DNA of 64,000 nucleotides, taken from assembly GCA_023398575.1 (NCBI GenBank), contig JAEWSC010000034.1, positions 62,001-126,000 on the forward strand, in the 5' to 3' direction. The number at the start of each line of letters is the position of its first letter. The first letter of the stretch is position 1. The position numbers and the translations under genes were made by a program. Source of the stretch: Bacillota bacterium (lineage in GTDB: Bacteria; Bacillota; Clostridia; Christensenellales; Aristaeellaceae). The notes under the pieces are model-generated. The model was not told where the DNA came from, ran no database searches, and saw only the letters and a list, made by a program, of their open reading frames with translations. Shown in pieces: positions 35,215-44,357 of this stretch.

Positions 35215-35778
35215 ATGAACACCGTCATCACCTCTAGGCAGGAAATAATAAAGGCAGCGCGCCGTCTGGCCTCGGACATGTCCATGTCCCTCATTGGAAT
35301 CCGGCAGGTTGCAGATGCCTGCAACATTGCCGTTGGATCTGTGTACAACTACTTCCCATCCAAGGCAGAATTGCTGGCGGCACTGACAGAGGACATTTGG
35401 GTATCCGCCTTTGGGGGCAGCTTGTCCGGCCCCAGCGACATGGGCTTTGTAAATCATGTAGCTTGGCTGTTTGAACGTGCCAGGGTAGCAACGGCGGAAT
35501 TCCCTGCATTCCTTCGAGTACATACCATTCACTTTAGATCAGGGGAAAAGAAGACAGGCCGGGCGACAATGGACCGGATATTTGAAGGCCTGAAACAAGG
35601 TTTGCTAGCCGCCATAAAAATGGATACCCGCATTCCGGACACCGCTTTTGGTAATGGTCTTTCACATGAAGATTTGGCCGAATTCGCCTTTAGTAACTTA
35701 TACCATTTGCTCAGCAGCGGCAGCGACAACTGCAACACCCTTTTGAAGGTGCTCAGCCGTGTGGCATATGGAGATTGA
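35215..35778 (+). CDS. TetR-family transcriptional regulator
   Basis: The 187-residue protein has the TetR N-terminal helix-turn-helix (IIKAARRLASD, VADACNIAVGSVYNYFPSKAELL) and an all-helical ligand domain. The ATG at 35215 is used because GGAGG lies nine bases upstream; an in-frame ATG at 35194 overlaps that ribosome site. It probably represses itself and the downstream membrane-protein gene (56 bp away). The inducer is unknown. Confidence 0.9.
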   Translation: MNTVITSRQEIIKAARRLASDMSMSLIGIRQVADACNIAVGSVYNYFPSKAELLAALTEDIWVSAFGGSLSGPSDMGFVNHVAWLFERARVATAEFPAFLRVHTIHFRSGEKKTGRATMDRIFEGLKQGLLAAIKMDTRIPDTAFGNGLSHEDLAEFAFSNLYHLLSSGSDNCNTLLKVLSRVAYGD

Positions 35779-35833
35779 CCAGGAATCGACGTTACCCAGA
35801 TATGAGATGTAACATTGAAAAGGGGAAACGATC

Positions 35834-36523
35834 ATGCAGGCAATTATGGAAACATTGTTTGATGCAGCATACTTCATCACGGTTATTTCCCTGGGTGTGC
35901 TAATGATCAAGCGAAGTGGAAAGCATGGACAATACTATCTGTTTGGCATCATGGCGGTAACCTTGGGTGCGGGCGATGCCTTTCATCTGATACCCAGGGT
36001 GTACGCTCTTTGGACCACCGGGCTTGATACCAATGCTGCTATTCTTGGGATTGGCAAGCTGATTACTTCCATTACCATGACAGTATTTTACCTGTTGCTC
36101 TATTTTGTCTGGCGGCAGCGCTATCACATAAAAGGCCGGCAGCTCCTCACCGGAGGCATGGGCATTCTCGCCGCCGTCCGTATCCTGCTGTGCCTCATGC
36201 CTCAAAACGAATGGACAAGCCTCACTCCTCCGCTTGCATGGGGCATTCTGCGCAATATCCCCTTCGCGTTAATGGGACTTATTGTGATCGTGCTGTTTGC
36301 AAAATCAGTAAAAATTCAAAAGGATATAGCCTTTAGCCATATGTCCCTGACCATCATTTTAAGCTTTGCGTTCTATATTCCCGTTGTTCTCTTTGCCGAT
36401 CAAATCCCGCTTGTGGGTATGCTCATGATTCCCAAAACCCTGGCTTATGTCTGGTCGGTGCTGATCGGATACAATGCCATGAAACGTGTAGTGACTGCAA
36501 AAGAGGTGGATTTGGCCGCATAA
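35834..36523 (+). CDS. Seven-helix membrane protein in TetR operon
   Basis: A 229-residue protein with seven hydrophobic segments, starting MQAIMETLFDAAYFITVISL. It contains polar residues inside the membrane (GAGDAFHLIPRVYAL, two His/Arg near helix 3) and a lysine-rich C-terminus. I do not recognise a named transporter family; the size and spacing resemble heptahelical DUF families. It follows the TetR gene with no terminator between, so the regulator likely controls it. Confidence 0.7.
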   Translation: MQAIMETLFDAAYFITVISLGVLMIKRSGKHGQYYLFGIMAVTLGAGDAFHLIPRVYALWTTGLDTNAAILGIGKLITSITMTVFYLLLYFVWRQRYHIKGRQLLTGGMGILAAVRILLCLMPQNEWTSLTPPLAWGILRNIPFALMGLIVIVLFAKSVKIQKDIAFSHMSLTIILSFAFYIPVVLFADQIPLVGMLMIPKTLAYVWSVLIGYNAMKRVVTAKEVDLAA

Positions 36524-36586
36524 GCATCTCTTCTCTATGCTCGCCCTCAGGCCTTGCCGCCGGCGTAATCCACATATATATCGCTA

Positions 36587-36620
36587 GGAGCGCCTTCCTC
36601 TTCAGGACGGCGCTCCTTTT
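36587..36620 (+). terminator. Terminator of tetR-membrane-protein operon
   Basis: GGAGCGCC/GGCGCTCC eight-bp stem with a 14-base loop, followed by TTTT. Confidence 0.75.
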
Positions 36621-36686
36621 CCCGTCTCTTTGCTGGGCGGGCAATCTACGTCTTTTTTGCAAACCCGCCAATCACCCTTTGGTTTC

Positions 36687-36707
36687 TTTACCATGGGGTG
36701 GTAAAAT
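36687..36707 (+). promoter_or_regulatory. Palindrome and -10 box before serine hydrolase gene
   Basis: TTTACCA-TGGGG-TGGTAAA, a perfect 7-bp inverted repeat, overlaps TAAAAT at 36702-36707. A weak TTGGTT lies 17 bp upstream. This may be a repressor site on the promoter. Confidence 0.45.
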
Positions 36708-36747
36708 GGTAAGATGGTTGTATTCTCGCATAGAGAGGAGAATGCGC

Positions 36748-37731
36748 ATGATACAGCATATTCCCAAAGACTTTAGCGGTGCGGTGTCGGTTGGTTACAA
36801 TGGCGTATCCGTATTTCAAAAGACTTGCGGCTACGCTGACAGGCCTAACCATATCAAAAACAGAATGGATACCAGGTTCCCTACGGCATCTGCCGGCAAA
36901 GCGTTTGTGGCTGCCGGGGTCATGCGGCTGATTGATGAAAATCGTCTGTCGCTGGATACCTGTATTGGCCGTGTGCTGGATTTTGACCTGCACAGCATTG
37001 ACTCAACCGTTACTATCAGGCAGCTCTTAAACCATACCTCCGGCATACCGGATTACTTTGATGAAACAGTGATGAAAGAATACGCCGAGCTGTTCTGTGA
37101 TTTTCCCAATTACAAAATCCGCTCCTCCAAAGACCTGCTTCCCCTTTTTATAGAGAAACCCATGATGTATCCCAGCGGAAGCAAGTTTCAGTACAATAAT
37201 TCAGGCTATGTAGTGCTGGGGCTTGTAATAGAGAGAATTACTGGCATTTCCTTTGATGCCTACTTAAAGGCAGCCATTTTTTCGCCTCTGGGGATGGATG
37301 CGACGGGATACTATGAATTGGACCGGCTGCCCGCCTGCTGTGCCAACGCCTACTTATGGGATGAAAAGACAAAGGAATACTACACCAATATATACAGTGT
37401 TGATGCAAAGGGTACAGGCGCCGGTGGGGCATTCACGACCCTGCCGGATATCGAGCGCTTCTGGAGCGGGCTGAAGGATGGCAAGGTCGTCTCAGCAGAA
37501 GCTTTTGCGCTGATGACTTCACCTCAAACCCAAAACGGAGAGTACGGCTATGGCTTCTGGCTTACAAAAAAGGGTACACCATATTTTCAGGGCTGCGACC
37601 CTGGCGTCAGCTTTATATCAGCGTACTATCCGGCGCATCAGGCAACAATCACCATTACCAGCAACCTTGGACAGGATGTATGGGATATCCACGCCAAAAT
37701 GGAAAAGGAGCTTTTTGCTTCTTTCACTTAA
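36748..37731 (+). CDS. Serine hydrolase, beta-lactamase class C fold
   Basis: The 327-residue protein has the Ser-x-x-Lys motif SAGK (Ser48-Lys51 in FPTASAGKAF) and a Tyr-x-Asn segment QYNNSGYVVLG. It lacks a signal peptide. The third motif is not the classic KTG; GCDPGVSF lies at the expected place. Such proteins include D-aminopeptidases, esterases and penicillin-binding relatives; true beta-lactamase activity cannot be assumed, and cytoplasmic location argues against it. The ATG at 36748 has GAGGAG seven bases upstream. Confidence 0.87.
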   Translation: MIQHIPKDFSGAVSVGYNGVSVFQKTCGYADRPNHIKNRMDTRFPTASAGKAFVAAGVMRLIDENRLSLDTCIGRVLDFDLHSIDSTVTIRQLLNHTSGIPDYFDETVMKEYAELFCDFPNYKIRSSKDLLPLFIEKPMMYPSGSKFQYNNSGYVVLGLVIERITGISFDAYLKAAIFSPLGMDATGYYELDRLPACCANAYLWDEKTKEYYTNIYSVDAKGTGAGGAFTTLPDIERFWSGLKDGKVVSAEAFALMTSPQTQNGEYGYGFWLTKKGTPYFQGCDPGVSFISAYYPAHQATITITSNLGQDVWDIHAKMEKELFASFT

Positions 37732-37755
37732 CAATGCCGGATAGGAGATTGATCA

Positions 37756-38238
37756 ATGCTTTCTTTTCGAAAAACGACCTCGGAAGACCTAGATGCAGTC
37801 CTGCGTATGGAGCAAAAATTTTCTACTTTTGTGGGCCAATGGACGCGCGGCGAGCACGAAGCTGCCCTTTACGACCCCTGCACCGCTCACCTTTCCTTTT
37901 ATGATGATGAAGCACCGTTATTGGGCTATGCCATATTGCGCAGTATTCATCAATCCAACAGAAGCATTGAACTGATGCGCATTGCCATAGATTGCCCAGG
38001 CGAGGGATACGGAAAGCAGGCTTTACGGTTGATCCTTCGCTGGTGCTTTGAGGAGCAAAACGCGCACCGTGTCTGGCTGGATGTTCGATCTGCCAACACA
38101 AGGGCACAGCATGTGTACAAGACCATGGGCTTTATCCCCGAGGGCACTTTGCGGGATGCCGTTTATGTGAACGGCGCTTTTGAATCACTGATGGTATTGT
38201 CAATATTGGAGGGGGAGTACCGGCGGCAGAGCCTATAA
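37756..38238 (+). CDS. GNAT acetyltransferase, 160 aa
   Basis: A single GNAT domain: MLSFRKTTSEDLDAVLRMEQ, central strand IELMRIAIDC, coenzyme loop CPGEGYGKQALRLIL, and NTRAQHVYKTMGFIPEG. It is RimI-like in layout but the acceptor is unknown. RBS GGAGAT. It follows the serine hydrolase gene by 24 bp, so they are probably co-transcribed. Confidence 0.9.
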   Translation: MLSFRKTTSEDLDAVLRMEQKFSTFVGQWTRGEHEAALYDPCTAHLSFYDDEAPLLGYAILRSIHQSNRSIELMRIAIDCPGEGYGKQALRLILRWCFEEQNAHRVWLDVRSANTRAQHVYKTMGFIPEGTLRDAVYVNGAFESLMVLSILEGEYRRQSL

Positions 38239-38247
38239 GGCGCATGC

Positions 38248-38284
38248 AAAAAGCGCCGCAGGCATAAGACTTGCAGCGCTTTTT
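38248..38284 (+). terminator. Terminator after GNAT gene
   Basis: AAAAAGCGC/GCGCTTTTT stem with a short internal helix and a T-run. Confidence 0.8.
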
Positions 38285-38662
38285 GATTAAAAATTAAGCA
38301 TTAAATATTAAATGGACCGAGGGTTTACTGACCGATTGTATTCACACAAACAATGCCAATTTCACAAGGTTGTGTCTTTTCAATCCGTTTACAGGCAAAC
38401 ACACTCCTGTCCCTCCTTACCCGATGAAGGCAGCTTGTCCTCCATGCGGGCTACAGGTATTATACCCGGAATCATGCAAAAATGAAACAGCTCGAATAAT
38501 GGGAAATTTAGAAAATATTTCCCAACCGTCGCACCGCTTTTTACAGCTTCAATGATCGCTAGATTCTATACAAGCTTCATTCCTGCCAATATTTGTGATA
38601 GAATACGCATAGATCATGCCAGCAATCATTGCTGCCGCGTAAAGGGAGTGTGAGGTAACGCC
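38285..38662 (+). other. Intergenic region with promoter for the Mbeg1-like gene
   Basis: About 380 bp without a gene. It has an AT-rich hairpin GGGAAAT/ATTTCCC at 38501-38523. A probable promoter is TTCATT (38576-38581), 17 bp, then TAGAAT (38599-38604) preceded by TGA (extended -10). Confidence 0.5.
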
Positions 38663-39793
38663 ATGGCAAACATCAATGACTATCTTCTCTGGCGCGGGGA
38701 TGTGCCTTTTCACGGCATACCCTTCAATGATGTAGACAATTTGATCCTCTGCGAGTTTGCATACCTTATGCTGGAGCATGCGCTGGCAGAGGATGGAGAG
38801 ATTACGGTGCGCGAGTTGCAAGGGGCACTTTACGATAAGCCCGAGGCCTTTTTTTACATCGAGCGGGAAAGCAACAGAACCATGCTGCGCCTGATGGCCG
38901 AGGGAGAGCGGTTTGCTGATGCCAGGGTGCTTATGTACCGCCATGAAACCGATCTGGAAAAGGAAAAGCAGTTTGCCGCTGTAACCATTATGCTGCCGGA
39001 TGGCACGGCCTTTGTATCCTTTCGGGGAACCGATAACACCTTGGTGGGATGGAAGGAAGACTTCAACTTGTCTTTTACCTGCCCTGTGCCGGCCCAGATA
39101 TCCGCCGTGGAGTATCTAAGCGCAGTAGCACAAAAGCATCCCCTGCCGCTTCGTGTCGGCGGACATTCCAAGGGCGGCAACCTGGCGGTGTATGCCGCGG
39201 CCTGCGTCGCCCCTGCCATTCAAGAGAGAATTATCAACGTGTACTCCAACGATGGCCCGGGCATGGATGAAACCACCTTTCAAAGCGAGGGCTACGGCCG
39301 CATCGCACCCAAGCTTCGTTCCATTGTTCCCCAATCATCCGTAATCGGTATCCTGCTGCAGCACCCCGAGGATTATATGGTGGTTAAAAGCAATGCCTTT
39401 GGCATCTTTCAGCACAGTCCCTTTTCCTGGCAGGTACTGCGGGCAGGCTTTGAGATTATCGAAAATCTGCAGCCCGGCAGCCGGCATTTGGACGAAGTGA
39501 TGAAAACCTGGCTCAAGGGCATGAGTACCGAGGAGCGTATGACCGTCGTGGATACCATGTTTTCTGTACTGAACGCCACCAAAGCGGCTACCGTCGAAAA
39601 TCTGGGCGAAGGGATTTTGCGTAATGCTTCCGCCATGATGGGGGCCATCAAAAACCTGGATATCGCAACCAGGCGGCAGGTGCGCCACATCATGGGCACC
39701 TTTTTCAGCGTAGCACTAAAAAGACGGGACATCAAAGGCCAAGAGGCGAAAGCCCTTCCCGCAGACATACCGCAGGAAAAGCTGGAAGGCTAA
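38663..39793 (+). CDS. Mbeg1-like (DUF2974) alpha/beta hydrolase
   Basis: The 376-residue protein starts MANINDYLLWRGDVPFHGIP, the typical DUF2974 N-terminus. It has a lipase-type nucleophile elbow GGHSKGGNLAVYAA near residue 170, an upstream FVSFRGTDNTLVGWKEDFN, and Asp in SNDGPGMDE. These proteins are common in Clostridia and Bacilli and act on unknown lipid or ester substrates in the cytoplasm. RBS AAAGGGAG precedes the ATG. Confidence 0.9.
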   Translation: MANINDYLLWRGDVPFHGIPFNDVDNLILCEFAYLMLEHALAEDGEITVRELQGALYDKPEAFFYIERESNRTMLRLMAEGERFADARVLMYRHETDLEKEKQFAAVTIMLPDGTAFVSFRGTDNTLVGWKEDFNLSFTCPVPAQISAVEYLSAVAQKHPLPLRVGGHSKGGNLAVYAAACVAPAIQERIINVYSNDGPGMDETTFQSEGYGRIAPKLRSIVPQSSVIGILLQHPEDYMVVKSNAFGIFQHSPFSWQVLRAGFEIIENLQPGSRHLDEVMKTWLKGMSTEERMTVVDTMFSVLNATKAATVENLGEGILRNASAMMGAIKNLDIATRRQVRHIMGTFFSVALKRRDIKGQEAKALPADIPQEKLEG

Positions 39794-39866
39794 GATCGGC
39801 TCAAAATTGTTGCAACAAAAAAACCGAATGGCAGTCCCATCCGGTATGCGGGAGGATATACACAAT

Positions 39867-40658
39867 ATGATGAAAATCCCGGTTACAAACAACGTAAACG
39901 AAATGTTTGCCTACACCCCCACACAATACATGATAAGGGCCATGATGGCGGGCACTGCGCCTCACGCTTGCTACGCTGATCAAGAGGAGGCACCGTCCGT
40001 TTGCATGATTAATGAAGGACACAGCCTGTTTGTAGGCGGTGACTCCGCCTCTTTGGCGGCGGATGAGGCCATGGAATATCTAGCAAATACACTGCTCAAT
40101 GATACAAGGCGCAAGGAGCTTGGCGCCATCAAGATCATCTTTCCCAATGAAGCGTGGAAGCGGAAACTTTCTCAAGCGCTATCCGGCGCTCAAATCAACG
40201 AATATCCCCGCTGCATTCTTTCCCATTCCGCGGCTGCGGTATGTAATCAGGAAATTCCGCCCCATATTCAAGCCATTTCGCCAGCCATGAAGGAGCTTGA
40301 CAACTTTTTCATGATTCAAGAAGAAGTTGAAAGCACCCTGGGCAGTGTGGAAAAATTTCTAGCCGAGGGCTTTGGCTACGCTTTGGTGCTGAACAAAAGG
40401 GTGTGCGGCTTTTGTACCGCGGAATATTTGAGCCCTGGCATTTGTGCCATTGGCATCGCTGTGGAAGAGCAGTACAGGCAAAAGGGATATGCCGCACAAA
40501 TGGCTCATGCCTTTTTGAAAGATAGCGCCAACCGTGGACTTAAACCCTATTGGGACTGCTGGAAAAACAACATAGGCTCTTACAAAACAGCAGAGCGCGC
40601 CGGCTTTGAAAAGGCTGGGGATTATACCGTGCTATTGACGGTGTTTGAACCGGCATAA
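39867..40658 (+). CDS. GNAT acetyltransferase with N-terminal extension, 263 aa
   Basis: The C-terminal half is a GNAT domain (FLAEGFGYALVLNKRVCGFC, IGIAVEEQYRQKGYAAQMAH, WKNNIGSYKTAERAGFEKAG). The N-terminal half (about 130 residues) has its own alpha/beta structure and resembles the GNAT_acetyltran (ZmaR/YkwB-like) family. The ATG at 39867 has GGGAGG eleven bases upstream. It is downstream of the Mbeg1-like gene by about 70 bp with no clear terminator. Confidence 0.85.
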   Translation: MMKIPVTNNVNEMFAYTPTQYMIRAMMAGTAPHACYADQEEAPSVCMINEGHSLFVGGDSASLAADEAMEYLANTLLNDTRRKELGAIKIIFPNEAWKRKLSQALSGAQINEYPRCILSHSAAAVCNQEIPPHIQAISPAMKELDNFFMIQEEVESTLGSVEKFLAEGFGYALVLNKRVCGFCTAEYLSPGICAIGIAVEEQYRQKGYAAQMAHAFLKDSANRGLKPYWDCWKNNIGSYKTAERAGFEKAGDYTVLLTVFEPA

Positions 40659-40677
40659 AGCATATCGGATCGGGTGT

Positions 40678-41295
40678 CTACAAAATGGTCACGTCCTTTT
40701 CCCAATCCCATCCCGCCAGGTTGCCATCAAGCGCTTGTAAAACGCTTTGCATGCTGCCTCCCCAAAGGCCTTTGAGCTCCGGATAGGGTACAAGCCCGAT
40801 AGCTGCCAGCGCCCGCTGGCCATGCTCGCTTACCGCATCGGCCCAAATATGGGAAATGCCGGGACGGCTATTGAGCCAATGCCGAAGTCCCAGGTATAAA
40901 TAACGCCTGTATCCCCTGCCGCGCAAGTCGGGGTGCATAATGATATTGTGCAAATACCCTTCTACCGGCGGTGTTACACACTGCATCAGATGATGCTTTT
41001 CTTCGGCCAGAAAAATGGGGCACTGCCGCTTTACTGCAATGAGGACAAGTTCAGGGCTTACGGCATAAATAGATAAAAAGCCGATGAGCCGGCCATCTTC
41101 CCTGAGCAAGATCAGACTATCCTGTAAATAGGTATAAATCATTTCCGCCCGATCCCAGGTCATCTGGTCTTCAGGCGGATAGGCGGCATGGTCCATTTCT
41201 ACGATAACAGCAAGCAGTTCCCTGGATATCTCTTTTGTTACTTCAAGGGTTAGGGCCAAGGTAGCATCCTCCCCACTCATGGTATGATATGGCAT
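40678..41295 (-). CDS. GNAT acetyltransferase, 205 aa
   Basis: A GNAT-like protein: LAVIVEMDHAAYPPEDQMTW, strand LRGRGYRRYLYLGLRHWL as coenzyme loop and IMHPDL before it. The C-terminal part (SEHGQRALAAIGLVPYPELK) is the usual acceptor side. The ATG at 41295 has AGGAGC upstream. Convergent with the preceding GNAT gene (19 bp apart). Substrate unknown. Confidence 0.8.
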   Translation of the reverse strand: MPYHTMSGEDATLALTLEVTKEISRELLAVIVEMDHAAYPPEDQMTWDRAEMIYTYLQDSLILLREDGRLIGFLSIYAVSPELVLIAVKRQCPIFLAEEKHHLMQCVTPPVEGYLHNIIMHPDLRGRGYRRYLYLGLRHWLNSRPGISHIWADAVSEHGQRALAAIGLVPYPELKGLWGGSMQSVLQALDGNLAGWDWEKDVTIL

Positions 41296-41425
41296 AAAAC
41301 GCTCCTATCATACTCCGCAAAAAGCACGTTGTCAAAAGGGATGCAAGCAAAAGCGTGCGCTGCTTCAGGCCACATGCATGGTCCATATGAGATGCTTTGC
41401 GCAAAAGGAAAGGCGATACAATCAC

Positions 41426-42463
41426 ATGCTAACACTCAAAAAACCCAGATGCTTGAAAAAGGGGGATACCATTGCCACCGTCAGCCTTTCCTGGGGCGGC
41501 GCCGGCGACAGCGATTTGATCTGGCGGTATGAAAAGGGCAAACGCCGCCTCATGGAGCAGTTTGGCCTTCGTGTTGTGGAAATGCCCCATACCCTAAAAG
41601 GCTCGGATTTTGTGTACCGCCACCCCGAAAAGCGGGCGGAGGATTTGATGCAGGCCTTTTCAGACCCCTCTATCCAAGCCGTCTTCTCGTGCATTGGCGG
41701 CGATGACAGCATACGAATGCTGCCGTATATTGATTTTGATGTGCTAAGGCGCAACCCCAAGGCGTTTTTAGGTTATTCCGATTCCACGATCACACACTTT
41801 CTCTTACTGAAGGCAGGCATCACCAGCATTTATGGTCCGTCGATTCTGGCGGAGTTTGCGGAGAACGTGAAAATATTTGATTATACTGCCCATTGGCTTA
41901 CCAAGGTATTGTTTGAATCAGAGCCACTGGGCATCATTCCCTGTGCAAGTGAGTGGACCGGCCAGCGGATGGAGTGGACGGTTGAAAACGAAAACAAGGA
42001 AAAGGCTTTGGAACAAAATACCGGATACGAGTTTTTGCAGGGCGAAGGCGTGGTTCAGGGGCCTTTAATCGGAGGCTGTTTGGAAGTGATGGAAATGATG
42101 AAGGGCACCACTCTGTGGCCCGATGCCCATCAATTTGATAGTGCCATATTATTCTTTGAAACGTCAGAGGATATGCCAGACCCCCAATATATTGCCTACT
42201 GGCTGCGCAATTACGGCAGCATGGGCATATTGCAAAAGGCTTCCGGCATTGTATGGGGCAAGCCTTATCAGGGCATTCACTATGATGATTACAAGAGAAA
42301 CATTTTGAAGATATTATCAGAATTGTCGCTTGACCGCCTGCCGGTCGTTTATAACATGAGCTTTGGACATAATGAACCCATGATGTGTATCCCCTATGGC
42401 GCTTTAGCCCAAATCGACTGCAGGAAACAAACCTTTTCTATACTGGAATCCGGGTTGTGCTAA
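41426..42463 (+). CDS. Peptidase family S66 (LD-carboxypeptidase/MccF-like)
   Basis: The 345-residue protein has the S66 pattern: KKGDTIATVSLSWGG, AVFSCIGGDDSIRMLPYID, FLGYSDSTITHFLL with the nucleophilic Ser after Tyr, GPLIGGCLEVM with the Glu, and FGHNEPMMCIPYG with the His. Members cleave murein tetrapeptides (LdcA) or the toxic nucleotide-peptide microcin C (MccF). The length and lack of signal peptide suit either role. MccF-like immunity cannot be told apart from LdcA here. Confidence 0.9.
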   Translation: MLTLKKPRCLKKGDTIATVSLSWGGAGDSDLIWRYEKGKRRLMEQFGLRVVEMPHTLKGSDFVYRHPEKRAEDLMQAFSDPSIQAVFSCIGGDDSIRMLPYIDFDVLRRNPKAFLGYSDSTITHFLLLKAGITSIYGPSILAEFAENVKIFDYTAHWLTKVLFESEPLGIIPCASEWTGQRMEWTVENENKEKALEQNTGYEFLQGEGVVQGPLIGGCLEVMEMMKGTTLWPDAHQFDSAILFFETSEDMPDPQYIAYWLRNYGSMGILQKASGIVWGKPYQGIHYDDYKRNILKILSELSLDRLPVVYNMSFGHNEPMMCIPYGALAQIDCRKQTFSILESGLC

Positions 42464-42481
42464 AATCATACATAGTATCGA

Positions 42482-43042
42482 CTATAGGCTGCATTCAATA
42501 TGGCGGCACAAAGGCTCCGCCTCTATCTGGTCCTTATGAAGATATGACGCCTCAACACAACGCATTGATTTAAAAAACGCCTGAGTCTCTTCATAGGGAG
42601 GTGCGCAGATGTAGAGCTTTTGCGCCCCCATCCCCTTTGCCGTACGGCAGGCCAGCTGAAACAGCTTTCTTCCCACGCCTTTCCTTCTGCACTCATAAGA
42701 TACATATAGATTGGATAGTTGCAAATATTCATAATAAGTCCCAAAGCTCTCGATTTCAATGGAGGCAAATCCAATCAGATAAGGCCCGATAAATGCACCA
42801 AGCAAAATGCCGCTGGAACCAAGTGTTATCCTCAGCCTGTCCACCAGAGATGCAATATCTTCTTTATTCCACTCCACAACGCCCGGTGTGTTTTCCAAAG
42901 CCCAATTGCCGTTTGTTTTGCGCCAACACCAACGAATCTCCTGATGACGGTTGAAATGGTCAAACATGGAGACGGAAAGATCATAAAAATAGATTTCTTC
43001 AAAAGAAACGCCGCTTGGCAGCAAATCTTTTTTCTGATGCAT
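42482..43042 (-). CDS. GNAT acetyltransferase, 186 aa
   Basis: A GNAT domain with LQLSNLYVSYECRRKGVGRK as the central strand and coenzyme loop and APPYEETQAFFKSMRCVEAS as the C-terminal part. The Met at 43042 is preferred because AAAGGTG lies upstream; an earlier ATG lacks a ribosome site. It ends 18 bp from the convergent S66 gene. Confidence 0.85.
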   Translation of the reverse strand: MHQKKDLLPSGVSFEEIYFYDLSVSMFDHFNRHQEIRWCWRKTNGNWALENTPGVVEWNKEDIASLVDRLRITLGSSGILLGAFIGPYLIGFASIEIESFGTYYEYLQLSNLYVSYECRRKGVGRKLFQLACRTAKGMGAQKLYICAPPYEETQAFFKSMRCVEASYLHKDQIEAEPLCRHIECSL

Positions 43043-43183
43043 ATTTTCACCTTTCCCGGCCTTATATTCCATAAATATTCAAACGACGCAAAACTTCTTA
43101 CATTATACGCCACATGATTTACAATGCAAGTGATTTGTAGAATATTTTGTAATTTTATTCAATTTTTAATAAAGCTGTAGAAC

Positions 43184-43212
43184 AAAAAACACCCCCGTTC
43201 ATATCGGGGGTG
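43184..43212 (-). terminator. Terminator of aldo/keto reductase gene
   Basis: CACCCCCG/CGGGGGTG stem, followed on the minus strand by TTTTTTG. Confidence 0.85.
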
Positions 43213-43231
43213 CTCGGGCACATGATTTAGC

Positions 43232-44212
43232 TTATAAAGCGCCAATTACGCGGTGCGGAATATAGGGTTCCTCCAAATAAGCAATCTCTTCTTTTGTCAG
43301 CTTTGCATCAATGGCTGGCACCGCCGCATCCAAGTGTGATAACTTCGTGGCACCGATAATCGGTATGGTCACAGGTTCCTTTGCCATCAGCCAGGCCAGG
43401 GCGATTTGCGCCATGGGCACACCCTTGTCCTGTGCAATTTTTGCAACCCTCTCCACTACCAAAGCATCCGCTTCTTTTGTCTTATCGTATTTAGACATAG
43501 CCACTTTGTCGGTCTCCTGGCGCAGTGTTCCTTCCGCGCCGAGCCGGGTCAGCCGACCGGCCGCCAACGGGCTATAGGGTGTGACGGCGATCTTTTCTGC
43601 CCGGCAAAGGGGCATCATTTCCCGCTCCTCTTCCCTGTAGATCAAATTCATGTGGTTTTGCATGGATACAAACCGCGTCCATCCATGCTTGTCCGCCACA
43701 TCCAACGCCTTTTGAAACTGCCAGCCATACATGGCGGATGCGCCGATATATCTTGCCTTGCCGGCTTTCACCACATCGTGCAGCGCTTCCATGGTCTCCT
43801 CGATAGGGGTATTGTAATCCCAGCGGTGGATGATATATAAATCTACATAGTCCATTTGCAGCCGTTTTAGGCTTTCATCTATTTCATGCAGAATAGACTT
43901 GCGTGATAGGCCCATTCCATTAGGGCCTTCATGCATGCGGAAATACACCTTCGTAGCGACAACCGCTTCCTCTCGGCGGACAAAATCCTTTATCGCACGG
44001 CCAAGAATCTCTTCGCTGGCACCCATGGAATAGACATTGGCTGTGTCAAAGAAGTTAATGCCCATATCGATAGCCTGCTTGATTACTGGCCGGCTTTCCG
44101 CCTCCCTCAATATCCATTGGTGGGTCCAGCGTTCCGGGTCGCCAAAGCCCATGCAGCCAAGACATAGCTTTGATACATCCAGCCCCGTATTGCCCAGCTT
44201 TACATACTCCAT
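43232..44212 (-). CDS. Aldo/keto reductase, 326 aa
   Basis: A second AKR, of the IolS/YdbC-like type: MEYVKLGNTGLDVSKLCLGC, FFDTANVYSMGASEE with the catalytic Tyr, VATKVYFRMHE and YIIHRWDYNTP. Typical NADPH-binding end: IPIIGATKLSHLDA. The ATG at 44212 has GGAGG eight bases upstream. Different subfamily from the reductase at 17136. Confidence 0.93.
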   Translation of the reverse strand: MEYVKLGNTGLDVSKLCLGCMGFGDPERWTHQWILREAESRPVIKQAIDMGINFFDTANVYSMGASEEILGRAIKDFVRREEAVVATKVYFRMHEGPNGMGLSRKSILHEIDESLKRLQMDYVDLYIIHRWDYNTPIEETMEALHDVVKAGKARYIGASAMYGWQFQKALDVADKHGWTRFVSMQNHMNLIYREEEREMMPLCRAEKIAVTPYSPLAAGRLTRLGAEGTLRQETDKVAMSKYDKTKEADALVVERVAKIAQDKGVPMAQIALAWLMAKEPVTIPIIGATKLSHLDAAVPAIDAKLTKEEIAYLEEPYIPHRVIGAL

Positions 44213-44312
44213 GATGCAGCCCTCCATTCTCTTTTCTTTCTCTCATCGTAACACCTGGAGCCTGCTCCAAGTCAATACATAAAGCAACATTTTCATTACT
44301 TCCACAAAATGT

Positions 44313-44344
44313 AAAAAGGAGAAGCCGCAAGGCTCTCCTCTTTT
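44313..44344 (-). terminator. Terminator of GNAT gene
   Basis: GGAGA-GCC/GGC-TCTCC stem (one bulged A on the plus strand) followed on the minus strand by TTTTT. Confidence 0.75.
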
Positions 44345-44357
44345 GATGGCATAGCCA

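Noticed and set aside
42464..42482. Palindrome CATAGTATCGACTATAG between convergent genes as a terminator
   Set aside because: Short AT-rich arms and no T-run; probably chance.
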